Positions 42,813 to 49,775 of a stretch of DNA of 52,448 nucleotides are shown piece after piece. The notes beneath the pieces were generated by a model that was not told the DNA's origin, did no database searches, and was given only the letters and a program-made list of their open reading frames with translations. Positions within the stretch are counted from its first letter, which is position 1; each line of letters opens with the position of its first letter. The translations under genes and the position numbers were made by a program. This stretch comes from JBDREC01 sp043820105 [NCBI: Pseudomonadota bacterium] (lineage in GTDB: Bacteria; Bdellovibrionota_F; JAHFAK01): contig JBDREC010000108.1 of the NCBI GenBank assembly GCA_043820105.1, forward strand, positions 1 through 52,448, written 5' to 3'.

Positions 42813-43193
42813 TTAAATCCCATACCAATTATGAAATTTAATGATCTTTCCATTTTCATTGAAAAATACATGAAGAGCGTTTGACATATTAAACTCTATT
42901 CCATCCTTCTGTTTTCCTTTAGCTTTAACGGTCATTGCGATAGCGCGATTATCATTATCAATTATTCGATCCACATATTCAGCTTTCATGAAGTCAATTT
43001 TAGTAAAAAAATCCTCATACAACTTTTTAATTTCTTGCCTTGATGTCTTGTGCTTTGCATCCCAGGGACTTTTTTGATCATTTATCCCATGAACAATATG
43101 ATCAAAAGTCTCATTAAAAAGGTTAGCTACATCACTGCTATTACTATTATTTACAGCCTTACCATACTCGTCTATTAATTGATTTATATCCAT
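42813..43193 (-). CDS. SnoaL-like/NTF2-fold protein
   Basis: The 126-aa protein has the SnoaL-like (NTF2 fold) arrangement: an N-terminal helix (INQLIDEYGKAVNNSN), a strand region and a C-terminal NALHVFFNENGKIIKFHNWYGI. These folds host ligand-binding or small isomerase-type activities; no catalytic residues can be assigned. AAGGACG lies before the ATG. The gene is divergent from the ATP-grasp gene. Confidence 0.65.
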   Translation of the reverse strand: MDINQLIDEYGKAVNNSNSSDVANLFNETFDHIVHGINDQKSPWDAKHKTSRQEIKKLYEDFFTKIDFMKAEYVDRIIDNDNRAIAMTVKAKGKQKDGIEFNMSNALHVFFNENGKIIKFHNWYGI

Positions 43194-43429
43194 AATAATC
43201 GTCCTTCATTTTTTTAAAGAAAACCATGAAACATTCATTTTTAAAAATCAAATAATTAATTTTTTGATTGAAAGCACTTTTGCTTATTATGCTGAAGAAA
43301 TATGCCTGACCTCTTTTCGTTAAAGCTTTCTTGGTTGAATTTTATTAATTTCTATTATAAAGCATTTCTCTTTTACAGGAATATAACTTTAGGTCTTATG
43401 TTTTTTTAATTTAATCAGGAGCCTTTTAT

Positions 43430-44593
43430 ATGAATTTTGTATTACTGTCACCTCATTTCCCTCCAAATTATCATCTTTTTGCAGTTCGTTTGCATGAAAT
43501 GGGGGTCAATGTTTTGGGGCTTGCAGAAGAAGCTTATGACAATTTAAATGATAATTTAAAGTCTCATTTAACTGAATATTATCGTGTAAATGATATGCAT
43601 AACTATGATGAATTAGTAAGAGCGCTTGGATACTTCACGCATAAATACGGAAAAATTAATAGAATTGAATCGCATAATGAATATTGGCTGGAAACTGAAG
43701 CAAAGCTCAGGACGGATTTTAATATATTTGGAATAAAAAATGATCAGATAGATAAAATCAAACAAAAATCTGAAATGAAAAAAACTTTTATTAAAGCACA
43801 GATAAGTGCAGCAAAAGGTGAACTTGTAGAAGATTTGGGAAAAGCTTTAAAATTCATCGATGCAGTTGGATATCCGGTTATCGCAAAACCTGATATTGGC
43901 GTGGGGGCTTATGATACTTTTAAAATTCATGACAAAAAAGAGTTAAAGCAATTTTTTGACAATAAACCAGATGTTGTATACTTTATGGAAGAGTTTATTG
44001 ACGGTATAATTCAATCTTTCGATGGGCTTACTGATCAGGATGGAAATATTGTTTTTTATACAGTTCATCAATATTCAACTGGTGTAATAAATACTGTTAT
44101 AAAAGATAAAGATATTTATTATTATTCCCTGCGTGATATTCCGACTGATATTAAAGATGCAGGCACAAAAACACTCAGGGCTTTTAATATTAAAGAAAGA
44201 TTTTTTCATTTGGAATTTTTTAGAACAGCTGACAATAAATTAATAGCCCTTGAAGTCAATATGCGGCCTCCGGGTGGGATGACTACTGACATGTTTAATT
44301 ATGCAAATGATATTGATATCTATAAAGAATATGCAAATGTAGTTTCCAGGAATATTTTTGAGGCAAAATACACGCGCTTAAAACATTGTCTTTATGCAGG
44401 AAGAAAAACTTATAAAAACTATTTACATAGCACGGATGAAATTTATCACAAATTTAAAAATAATATTGTGCACAGGGAGCGTTTAAGTGGCGCGTTTAGT
44501 CCGGTATTGGGAGATTTAGGAATCCTCCTGTGTTCACCAAAATTAGATGAAATAATAAGCATGGCTGAATATATCCAGGCTGTTGAAGAATAA
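43430..44593 (+). CDS. ATP-grasp family ligase
   Basis: The 387-aa protein has an N-terminal Rossmann-like part (MNFVLLSPHFPPNYHLF) and a central ATP-grasp domain. Recognisable elements are GYPVIAKPDIGVGAYDT (ATP-binding Lys region), VYFMEEFIDG (adenine-contact strand) and FHLEFFRTADNKLIALEVNMRPPGG (metal and ATP contacts). Such enzymes form an amide or similar bond through an acylphosphate. The substrate is unknown. An esterase gene lies 12 nt downstream, a pairing I recall in other genomes. AGGAG precedes the ATG. Confidence 0.83.
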   Translation: MNFVLLSPHFPPNYHLFAVRLHEMGVNVLGLAEEAYDNLNDNLKSHLTEYYRVNDMHNYDELVRALGYFTHKYGKINRIESHNEYWLETEAKLRTDFNIFGIKNDQIDKIKQKSEMKKTFIKAQISAAKGELVEDLGKALKFIDAVGYPVIAKPDIGVGAYDTFKIHDKKELKQFFDNKPDVVYFMEEFIDGIIQSFDGLTDQDGNIVFYTVHQYSTGVINTVIKDKDIYYYSLRDIPTDIKDAGTKTLRAFNIKERFFHLEFFRTADNKLIALEVNMRPPGGMTTDMFNYANDIDIYKEYANVVSRNIFEAKYTRLKHCLYAGRKTYKNYLHSTDEIYHKFKNNIVHRERLSGAFSPVLGDLGILLCSPKLDEIISMAEYIQAVEE

Positions 44594-44605
44594 AAAAGGG
44601 AAAAA

Positions 44606-45343
44606 ATGAATATTGAATATCATAAATGGTATAGCCAAAACTTAAATCAGGACATGGAATTAAAGGTTTATGGCCATGCAGGAAAACCTGCAATTGTGTT
44701 TCCAGCTATGGGTGGGAGGTTTTATGAATTTGAAGATTTTAAAATGATAGAGGCAGTAAACTCGTTTATTGAAGCAGGAAAAATCCAGTTTTTTACTGTT
44801 GATAGTGTTGATTTACAATCCTGGTGTAATCATGAAATTCATCCACAGGAACGTGGATTTAGACACGAAGCTTACAATAGATATATTACACAGGAAGTGC
44901 TTCCTTTTATTCGAAACAGAATTGATTCAAATGTTAAATGCCTTACCACAGGTTGCAGTATGGGTGGATATCATTCCGGCAATTTCTTTTTCAGACATCC
45001 TGATTTATTTGATTGCCTCATATCTTTAAGTGGAGTTTTTAGTTTAAAGATGTTTGTGGGTGATTATTTGGATGATAATGTCTATTACAATTCACCTCTA
45101 TTATATTTAAAGAACCTTTCAGATAACTGGTATCTGGACCGATATAAAAAAAGCAAAATCATTATTTGTGTTGGCCAGGGACCCTGGGAAGATGAAATGC
45201 TTGATGACATAAAACCACTTGAAGGAATTCTGAAAGCAAAAAGCATTCCTGCCTGGATAGATTATTGGGGAAATGATGTCAATCACGACTGGGTTTGGTG
45301 GAGAAAGCAATTGCCATATTTTTTAGGAAAATTAGATCTTTAA
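44606..45343 (+). CDS. Alpha/beta-hydrolase, putative esterase-family protein
   Basis: The 245-aa protein resembles the esterase D/antigen 85-type putative esterase family. The nucleophile elbow is TTGCSMGGYHSG (Ser near residue 118) and the C-terminal His is in DWVWWRKQLPYFL or nearby NHDW. The gene follows the ATP-grasp gene by 12 nt. It may remove or transfer an acyl group linked to the ligase product, but that is inference. Confidence 0.8.
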   Translation: MNIEYHKWYSQNLNQDMELKVYGHAGKPAIVFPAMGGRFYEFEDFKMIEAVNSFIEAGKIQFFTVDSVDLQSWCNHEIHPQERGFRHEAYNRYITQEVLPFIRNRIDSNVKCLTTGCSMGGYHSGNFFFRHPDLFDCLISLSGVFSLKMFVGDYLDDNVYYNSPLLYLKNLSDNWYLDRYKKSKIIICVGQGPWEDEMLDDIKPLEGILKAKSIPAWIDYWGNDVNHDWVWWRKQLPYFLGKLDL

Positions 45344-45354
45344 AATCACCATTT

Positions 45355-45421
45355 GTACGGAGGTTAAGATTCTGGAATTAATATAAAAGGTGCAGTATTA
45401 GAAGTGTGTGTTCACCTCCGT
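45355..45421. repeat. REP pair (inverted) downstream of the esterase gene
   Basis: GTACGGAGGT at 45355-45364 faces ACCTCCGT at 45414-45421. Together they form an 8-bp stem followed by a T-rich stretch, so the pair can double as a terminator for the ATP-grasp/esterase operon. Confidence 0.65.
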
Positions 45422-45598
45422 CTTAATTTTTTATTCAATCAAATATTTATGGAGGCGCTTGCACAAAAGTCGTATCCATGGAGATAGTGTTGAAATTATT
45501 GGTAAAAAATGGGAGAAATTTAAACGAATTCTTGACATGGATTATTATAATAGGATAAGTGAAACAAAATCAATTTATTGAAGGATATTAACTTTTTT
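45422..45598. other. Leader region before peptide B
   Basis: Frames here contain a fragment reading GKKWEKFKRILDMDYYNRISETKSIY that ends at 45581. I cannot place it. The AGGATATTAA just before the peptide B start resembles the same position in front of peptide A. Confidence 0.3.
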
Positions 45599-45898
45599 AT
45601 GAAAAAAATTATTTATTTTAAACCGTCTCTGCACTCAATTATTAATTCAAGTCAAGCTGCTTGTGCCTCAGGCTCTTCTGCTAGTGAAACTGGTTGGACC
45701 TGTAGTTATGGTGGGGAAACTGTTTATGACGGTCGATGCAATTACGGGACTGGCGCCCTCCTTTGGCGAGAAGGCTATCACTATGCTTGTATGTCAGGTA
45801 CCAATGCAGTTTCCACCCTGGATCCGTGCAGCGTTGGAACTAACCCTGGTGTGTCTTTTGATGGTAATATATGCCTGTCCGGTGGAGATTTGGATTAA
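45599..45898 (+). CDS. Cys-rich CxxGxxA-repeat peptide B, candidate RiPP precursor
   Basis: From ATG 45599 the peptide has 99 residues. Leader YFKPSLHSIIN matches YNKPRLLHLN of peptide A (pattern Y-x-K-P-x-L-x-x-[LI]-N). Six Cys follow in CxxGxxA-type repeats, including CASGSSA, CNYGTGA and CMSGTNA, plus ETGWTC like ESGWSC in A. It has no signal peptide. The DNA is locally richer in GC than its surroundings. A TTG at 45578 extends the frame but overlaps the AGGA ribosome-site region. No modifying enzyme is adjacent; the ATP-grasp/esterase operon ends 255 nt upstream. Its function is unknown; a modified peptide is inferred. Confidence 0.65.
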   Translation: MKKIIYFKPSLHSIINSSQAACASGSSASETGWTCSYGGETVYDGRCNYGTGALLWREGYHYACMSGTNAVSTLDPCSVGTNPGVSFDGNICLSGGDLD

Positions 45899-45921
45899 TT
45901 CAAAGATTTGGATTAATTCAA
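45886..45921 (+). repeat. 18-bp tandem duplication at the end of peptide B
   Basis: AGATTTGGATTAATTCAA occurs twice in tandem (45886-45903 and 45904-45921). The first copy holds the peptide stop codon. REP 5 (TACGGAGGT) follows directly. Confidence 0.85.
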
Positions 45922-45922
45922 A

Positions 45923-45931
45923 TACGGAGGT
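45923..45931 (+). repeat. REP head that supplies a ribosome site
   Basis: TACGGAGGT lies 4 nt before the ATG of the isochorismatase pseudogene at 45936. GGAGGT is a full Shine-Dalgarno match, so the repeat serves as ribosome-binding sequence here. Confidence 0.6.
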
Positions 45932-45935
45932 TAGA

Positions 45936-46404
45936 ATGAAGGACAGAACGGCATTAATAATTATTGATGTTTTAGAAGGTATTGTTAAATTGCCTGTTTC
46001 AATTTATAAAGATAAGCTGTTTTTTGAAAATTTACAAACTAATATAGAAAAGGCCAGAGAGAATGAAAGTCCTGTTATTTATACACAACATTTTACTCCA
46101 CAAGGAAGTTTTTTGAGAAGGGATCAGAACATCAAAAAAAATACATAAACTAATAAACCCTCAAAGGGGTGATGTTATAATTGAAAAACATGAGCCAGAT
46201 TCATTTCATGGAACAAATTTAGATCAAATGCTAAAAGATATAAATATCAATATCCTTTATCTTTGTGGATTTGCAACAGAAGGTTGCATTGATTCAACTG
46301 TTCGTATTGCATTTAGTAAAGGTTATAGCGTTATTCTTATTTCTGATTGTCATACAACAAAAAAAACTATGTACGGAGGTCCAGATTTGTTATTTTGGAT
46401 TTAA
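45936..46404 (+). pseudogene. Isochorismatase-family hydrolase, frameshifted and truncated copy
   Basis: The first 59 or so codons match the intact gene at 47948-48472 (ALIIIDVLEGIVKLPV). A one-base deletion in a T-run at 46109-46114 shifts the frame. Past it the original frame resumes with EKHEPDSFHGTNLDQ and GFATEGCIDSTVR. The copy ends in REP 6 at 46371, which replaces the last 30 or so codons. DNA identity to the intact copy is roughly 80% by eye, so the duplication is not recent. It is not functional. Confidence 0.85.
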
Positions 46405-46414
46405 ACCTCCGTAC
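46371..46414. repeat. REP pair (inverted) at the end of the isochorismatase pseudogene
   Basis: GTACGGAGGT at 46371-46380 faces ACCTCCGTAC at 46405-46414. They form a perfect 10-bp stem with a 24-nt loop, followed by ATTTTTT, a possible terminator. The flank CAGATTTTTTATTCA resembles that of the pair at 45355-45421. Confidence 0.75.
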
Positions 46415-46438
46415 AGATTTTTTATTCACTAAAAACAA

Positions 46439-47584
46439 TTAATAATTCATAATTTCATTCAGATTATAGAATTTATTGCTAACAGTTTCAGAATTTCCAG
46501 ACATTTCCAAGGGACCACCTGTTTCAAAAATTTCTTCAAAATTATCTAAAGTACCAACATATTCATAAGAATCAAAGACATATGGAAGCCCTTCACTAAT
46601 AAGAAATGAGCTTGAGTCAGATATTTGAAAATGAAGATGTGGCGCTGTAGAGTTTCCGCTATTGCCTAAATAAGCAAGTACATCTCCTGTTGACACTGTA
46701 TCTCCAATGGAGACTTGTATTGTTTCTGGAATGATATGTGCATAAAAAGCAAAGCGATCATTTCCTAAATCGAGTATAATAAAGTTGCCAGCCACATTTT
46801 CAACTGTCAGTGGATAAGGCATATCTTGATTAGGTAATTGTTCTGGAAAATCGTCTTTGATATTAATAACAGTTCCATCAGCGACTGCTAAAAGGGGAGC
46901 GCCATAGGAGTAATAGTCCTCATTCGCAGTTCCATCATTTTGGTATATATAACCATCTTCATCAAACTGCAATAGGTCAACTCCAAAACGCTGAGAAATA
47001 TATGGAACATCTTGAAAATCAATGATCGCTCGACGATGGTGGAGATCAAAATTCGATGGGCCGTTAGCTGCCCACCATCGATCTCCCGTAACTGGTGGAG
47101 AGATAAGTGCGGTTTCTGTAGTATCAACAGTTGTTTGAGCACCTTCCTTGGTAATTGTAGCACCTTCATTATCGAAATATACTTTATGATAAAGTGTCAA
47201 AGGGACATCTGCGCTTGTCTCAAAGGTAGGCCAGACAAAAATCACTGCTCCCTGTGATGGCTTTTCTTTATTATATGCTTGAAGAGAATTGCTTAACTCG
47301 TCGCCTTCATACGTTTTTAGAATTGTTCCTGTGCTGTCATTATCTATTATTTCAACTTTTGATATGCTGTAGCCCAATTGTTCATAATCGCCCAAATGCA
47401 GCTCATAGCCTAATGCTATTTCGCTTTTAAAAGCAACAGGCATAGGTGCTTTTGTCACCCACAAATCAATGTTTTGTAACTGATTTTCAGCAGTCGTTTC
47501 TTCGTCTATACATGCATTTAAGTTAATTATAAATATAAAACCACAAATTATAAAAAATAATTTTAAAGGCATGGCAAGTTTCAT
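46439..47584 (-). CDS. M23-family peptidase-domain lipoprotein
   Basis: The 381-aa protein has a lipoprotein signal peptide ending LNAC (Cys25), so it is probably anchored in the envelope. The C-terminal half is an M23 (LytM-like) domain: DLHHRRAIIDF with RFGVDLLQFD, GAPLLAVADGTVI, a HI-containing strand (FAFYAHIIPE) and the APHLHFQIS signature. M23 enzymes cut peptidoglycan cross-links using zinc held by H/D and HxH. Whether the first metal His/Asp pair is intact is not fully clear. The N-terminal half is a beta domain without a known name. AAGGAATAAAAA precedes the ATG. Confidence 0.83.
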   Translation of the reverse strand: MKLAMPLKLFFIICGFIFIINLNACIDEETTAENQLQNIDLWVTKAPMPVAFKSEIALGYELHLGDYEQLGYSISKVEIIDNDSTGTILKTYEGDELSNSLQAYNKEKPSQGAVIFVWPTFETSADVPLTLYHKVYFDNEGATITKEGAQTTVDTTETALISPPVTGDRWWAANGPSNFDLHHRRAIIDFQDVPYISQRFGVDLLQFDEDGYIYQNDGTANEDYYSYGAPLLAVADGTVINIKDDFPEQLPNQDMPYPLTVENVAGNFIILDLGNDRFAFYAHIIPETIQVSIGDTVSTGDVLAYLGNSGNSTAPHLHFQISDSSSFLISEGLPYVFDSYEYVGTLDNFEEIFETGGPLEMSGNSETVSNKFYNLNEIMNY

Positions 47585-47947
47585 TTTTTATTCCTTTTGT
47601 TAAGAATTGTTTTTTCATATAAATCTTTCACGATTTTTATCACTATTACTTTATCAAGTAAATATAATATTTTTCAAAGTTGATTTTGTTAAAAATTAAA
47701 CGTACGGAGGTCTAAAAGGGTTTATCTTTACCGCTTATTTAATTTCCAACTGTAACTTTTTATGAAAGATTTATATTCAATAAAAACATAGAGAAATAAA
47801 ACACAGACTATTATTAATATCGCTGGAACAGCTCTTTTAAAAGAACGAGCAAGACGAACTTACATTTGAAATAATGAAGTTGATAATTTTACTTTGTTAA
47901 TATAAAAATATCTTTTGTAGAATCCATAAATAAAAACGAGGTGAAAA
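47585..47947. other. Intergenic region with one REP head
   Basis: GTACGGAGGT at 47702-47711 is the last REP head of the cluster. I saw no ORF here. GCAAGACGAACTT near 47848 resembles the hairpin at 49386-49400. Confidence 0.5.
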
Positions 47948-48472
47948 ATGGAAAATCAAAAGGCCTTAATCATTATCGATGTTTTAGAAGGTATTGTGAA
48001 ATTACCTGTTCCAATTTATGAGGAAAAGAAGTTTTTTGAAAATTTGCAAATTATTTTGAAAAAAGCCAAAGATAAAGAAATTCCAGTTATTTATAACCAA
48101 CATTTTACTCCAAAAGGTAGCTTTTTTGAAAAAGGATCAGAAAATCAAAGGATACATAAGTTAATTGAACCTCAAAAGGGGGATATCGTCATTGAAAAAC
48201 ATAACCCAGACTCATTTCATGGAACAAATTTAGATCAAATCCTAAAAGAAAAAAATATCAATACACTTTATATTTGCGGATTCGCAGCAGAAGGTTGCAT
48301 TGATTCAACTGTTAGAAGTGCATTCAGTAAAGATTATAAAGTCATTCTTATATCTGATTGTCATACAACTACAGATACTGAAATCTTGAAAGCAGAACAA
48401 ATAATGGATCACCATAATCATATTTTGCAAAGATTTGCGATCTTGAAAAAAACGGAAGAGGTGCAATTCTAA
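47948..48472 (+). CDS. Isochorismatase-family cysteine hydrolase
   Basis: The 174-aa enzyme shows the family catalytic triad: Asp in IIIDVLEG (about residue 11), Lys in VIEKHNPDSFHGT (about 84) and the nucleophile Cys in GFAAEGCIDSTVR (about 117). These hydrolases act on amides or vinyl ethers such as nicotinamide or isochorismate; the substrate here is unknown. GAGGTG precedes the ATG. Its stop overlaps the next gene start by 1 nt (TAATG), so it is co-translated with the DUF6713 gene. A decayed copy lies at 45936-46404. Confidence 0.88.
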   Translation: MENQKALIIIDVLEGIVKLPVPIYEEKKFFENLQIILKKAKDKEIPVIYNQHFTPKGSFFEKGSENQRIHKLIEPQKGDIVIEKHNPDSFHGTNLDQILKEKNINTLYICGFAAEGCIDSTVRSAFSKDYKVILISDCHTTTDTEILKAEQIMDHHNHILQRFAILKKTEEVQF

Positions 48473-48834
48473 TGACTTTAATAATTGCCTTATATATCTT
48501 AAACTCTACCTTATTATTGCTACATGAAATAGAATCAGCCTACGAAAAAGAATGGGAAATATTAAAACTTCCAGGAAAGATAACAGGTTTTTTAATCCTG
48601 CATTTACCTATAATATTTTTGCTTTTTTATGGACTTTTGGAGTTAAATAAATTTTCAAAAATAGGAATTGCAATTGGCTTGCTTAGCGGTATTGGGGGCG
48701 TGTTACCATTTTTTGTGCATAAGGTATTTGTAAAGAAAAAAGACAAGTTTATTTTGCCACTATCAAGGATTATTATTTATTCAAATTTAATAACAGGGAT
48801 TGTTTTAGCAGGTTTAATTTTTAGAAAATACTAG
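48472..48834 (+). CDS. DUF6713 small membrane protein
   Basis: The 120-aa protein has about four membrane helices and the family-typical start LLLLHEIESAYEKEWEILKLPG, in which His, Glu and Asp/Glu residues are conserved. Function is unknown. It is translationally coupled to the isochorismatase-family gene. Confidence 0.7.
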   Translation: MTLIIALYILNSTLLLLHEIESAYEKEWEILKLPGKITGFLILHLPIIFLLFYGLLELNKFSKIGIAIGLLSGIGGVLPFFVHKVFVKKKDKFILPLSRIIIYSNLITGIVLAGLIFRKY

Positions 48835-48917
48835 AAATTCAATAGGGGCTTTATTCTCAACAAAAATCTTCAGTCGTACTTGTAATTATTGTTTTAAATA
48901 AGGATGTGATTTTTATA

Positions 48918-49379
48918 ATGAAAATTTATATAGATGCTGATGCTTGTCCAAATGCTGCAAAAGAGGTTCTTTTTAAAACATCAAAGCGTTTGAATATCGA
49001 GCTTATTCTCGTTTCTAATAGAAGTGTCAGGGCGCCTGAAGGCGACCATGTCAAATGCATTATTGTGGAAAAAGCAGCAGACGCAGCAGATGATAAAATT
49101 GTAGAACTTCTCGAAGCTGGAGATTTGGTAATTACTTCTGATATTCTTTTAGCTGCACGTATTGTTAAAAAATCAGCTTTTGCATTAAACTCACATGGCC
49201 AACTTTTTGACGATGATAATATTGGTTCACGCCTAGCGGTTCGAAATCTTCTGGAAGATTTGAGAAACAGTGGGATACAAACTTCATGGTCCGCGCCCTA
49301 TAACGCTAAAAATAAGGCTGATTTTGCAAATGCGCTCAATCGATTTATCACTAAGAGAAATATTGGAAGTAAAAAATAA
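48918..49379 (+). CDS. UPF0178 family protein (YaiI/YqxD)
   Basis: The start MKIYIDADACP and the later stretches IVEKAADAADDKIVELL and DLVITSDILLAARIV match the UPF0178 family, which has a PIN-like fold. The molecular role is not established. I chose the ATG at 48918 because family members start at M-x-I-x-I-D-A-D-A-C-P; an in-frame GTG at 48906 adds four residues. Confidence 0.87.
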   Translation: MKIYIDADACPNAAKEVLFKTSKRLNIELILVSNRSVRAPEGDHVKCIIVEKAADAADDKIVELLEAGDLVITSDILLAARIVKKSAFALNSHGQLFDDDNIGSRLAVRNLLEDLRNSGIQTSWSAPYNAKNKADFANALNRFITKRNIGSKK

Positions 49380-49385
49380 AAACTA

Positions 49386-49400
49386 GCAAGACGGACTTGC
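49386..49400. repeat. Small hairpin GCAAG-ACGGA-CTTGC
   Basis: A 5-bp perfect stem with a 5-nt loop lies 7 nt past the UPF0178 stop. A partial relative, GCAAGACGAACTT, occurs near 47848. It may be a second REP-like family or a weak terminator. Confidence 0.35.
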
Positions 49401-49411
49401 AATCATCTTCT

Positions 49412-49516
49412 TTAATCTCTGTTGGCTTTTTTCTCTTTTTTCTCTTTACGTTTTTCTTTTAAGGTTTTTGTTGAACTTTTCTTTTCATTCTTTTGAGTAT
49501 TTTTACCTTTTGCCAT
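49412..49516 (-). CDS. Very small Lys-rich conserved-type protein
   Basis: The 34-codon frame reads MAKGKNTQKNEKKSSTKTLK and continues with Lys/Glu-rich sequence (KEKRKEKKEKKANRD). It resembles the small M[AGS]KGxxxxKxxKKEPxKTLKEKR-type proteins annotated in many Gram-negative genomes, without known function. It may bind nucleic acid through its charge. A start ATG and a stop fit, but I see no strong ribosome site. Confidence 0.5.
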   Translation of the reverse strand: MAKGKNTQKNEKKSSTKTLKEKRKEKKEKKANRD

Positions 49517-49775
49517 AAATTTTGCCTTCTATATGGTTATTAATAAATGTTTTTTAAGATTACATAATATTAACTAAATCCATCTATTTGTCGAGATTAT
49601 TTATTAAGAATTGCTATTTATTATTTCCATGTCAAAACATATTTATTTCAATTATTTTTCAGGATCACAGCTCATTTGCTTATTAATGAGTTTTTTAGGA
49701 ATTATTATTTTTTTATATCTATTTGTAATAAAAAGATCTTCTTTAGCTTGAATTTGTTTTAATAGAACTTTTCTT

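Noticed and set aside
43430-45343. ATP-grasp/esterase pair as maturases of peptide B
   Set aside because: The pair is recognisable on its own and ends 255 nt and a REP terminator-like pair before the peptide. Graspetide cores lack this CxxGxxA pattern.
49629-49751. 40-codon hydrophobic ORF after the tiny basic gene
   Set aside because: No ribosome site and no homology I can recall; too short to call in an AT-rich gap.
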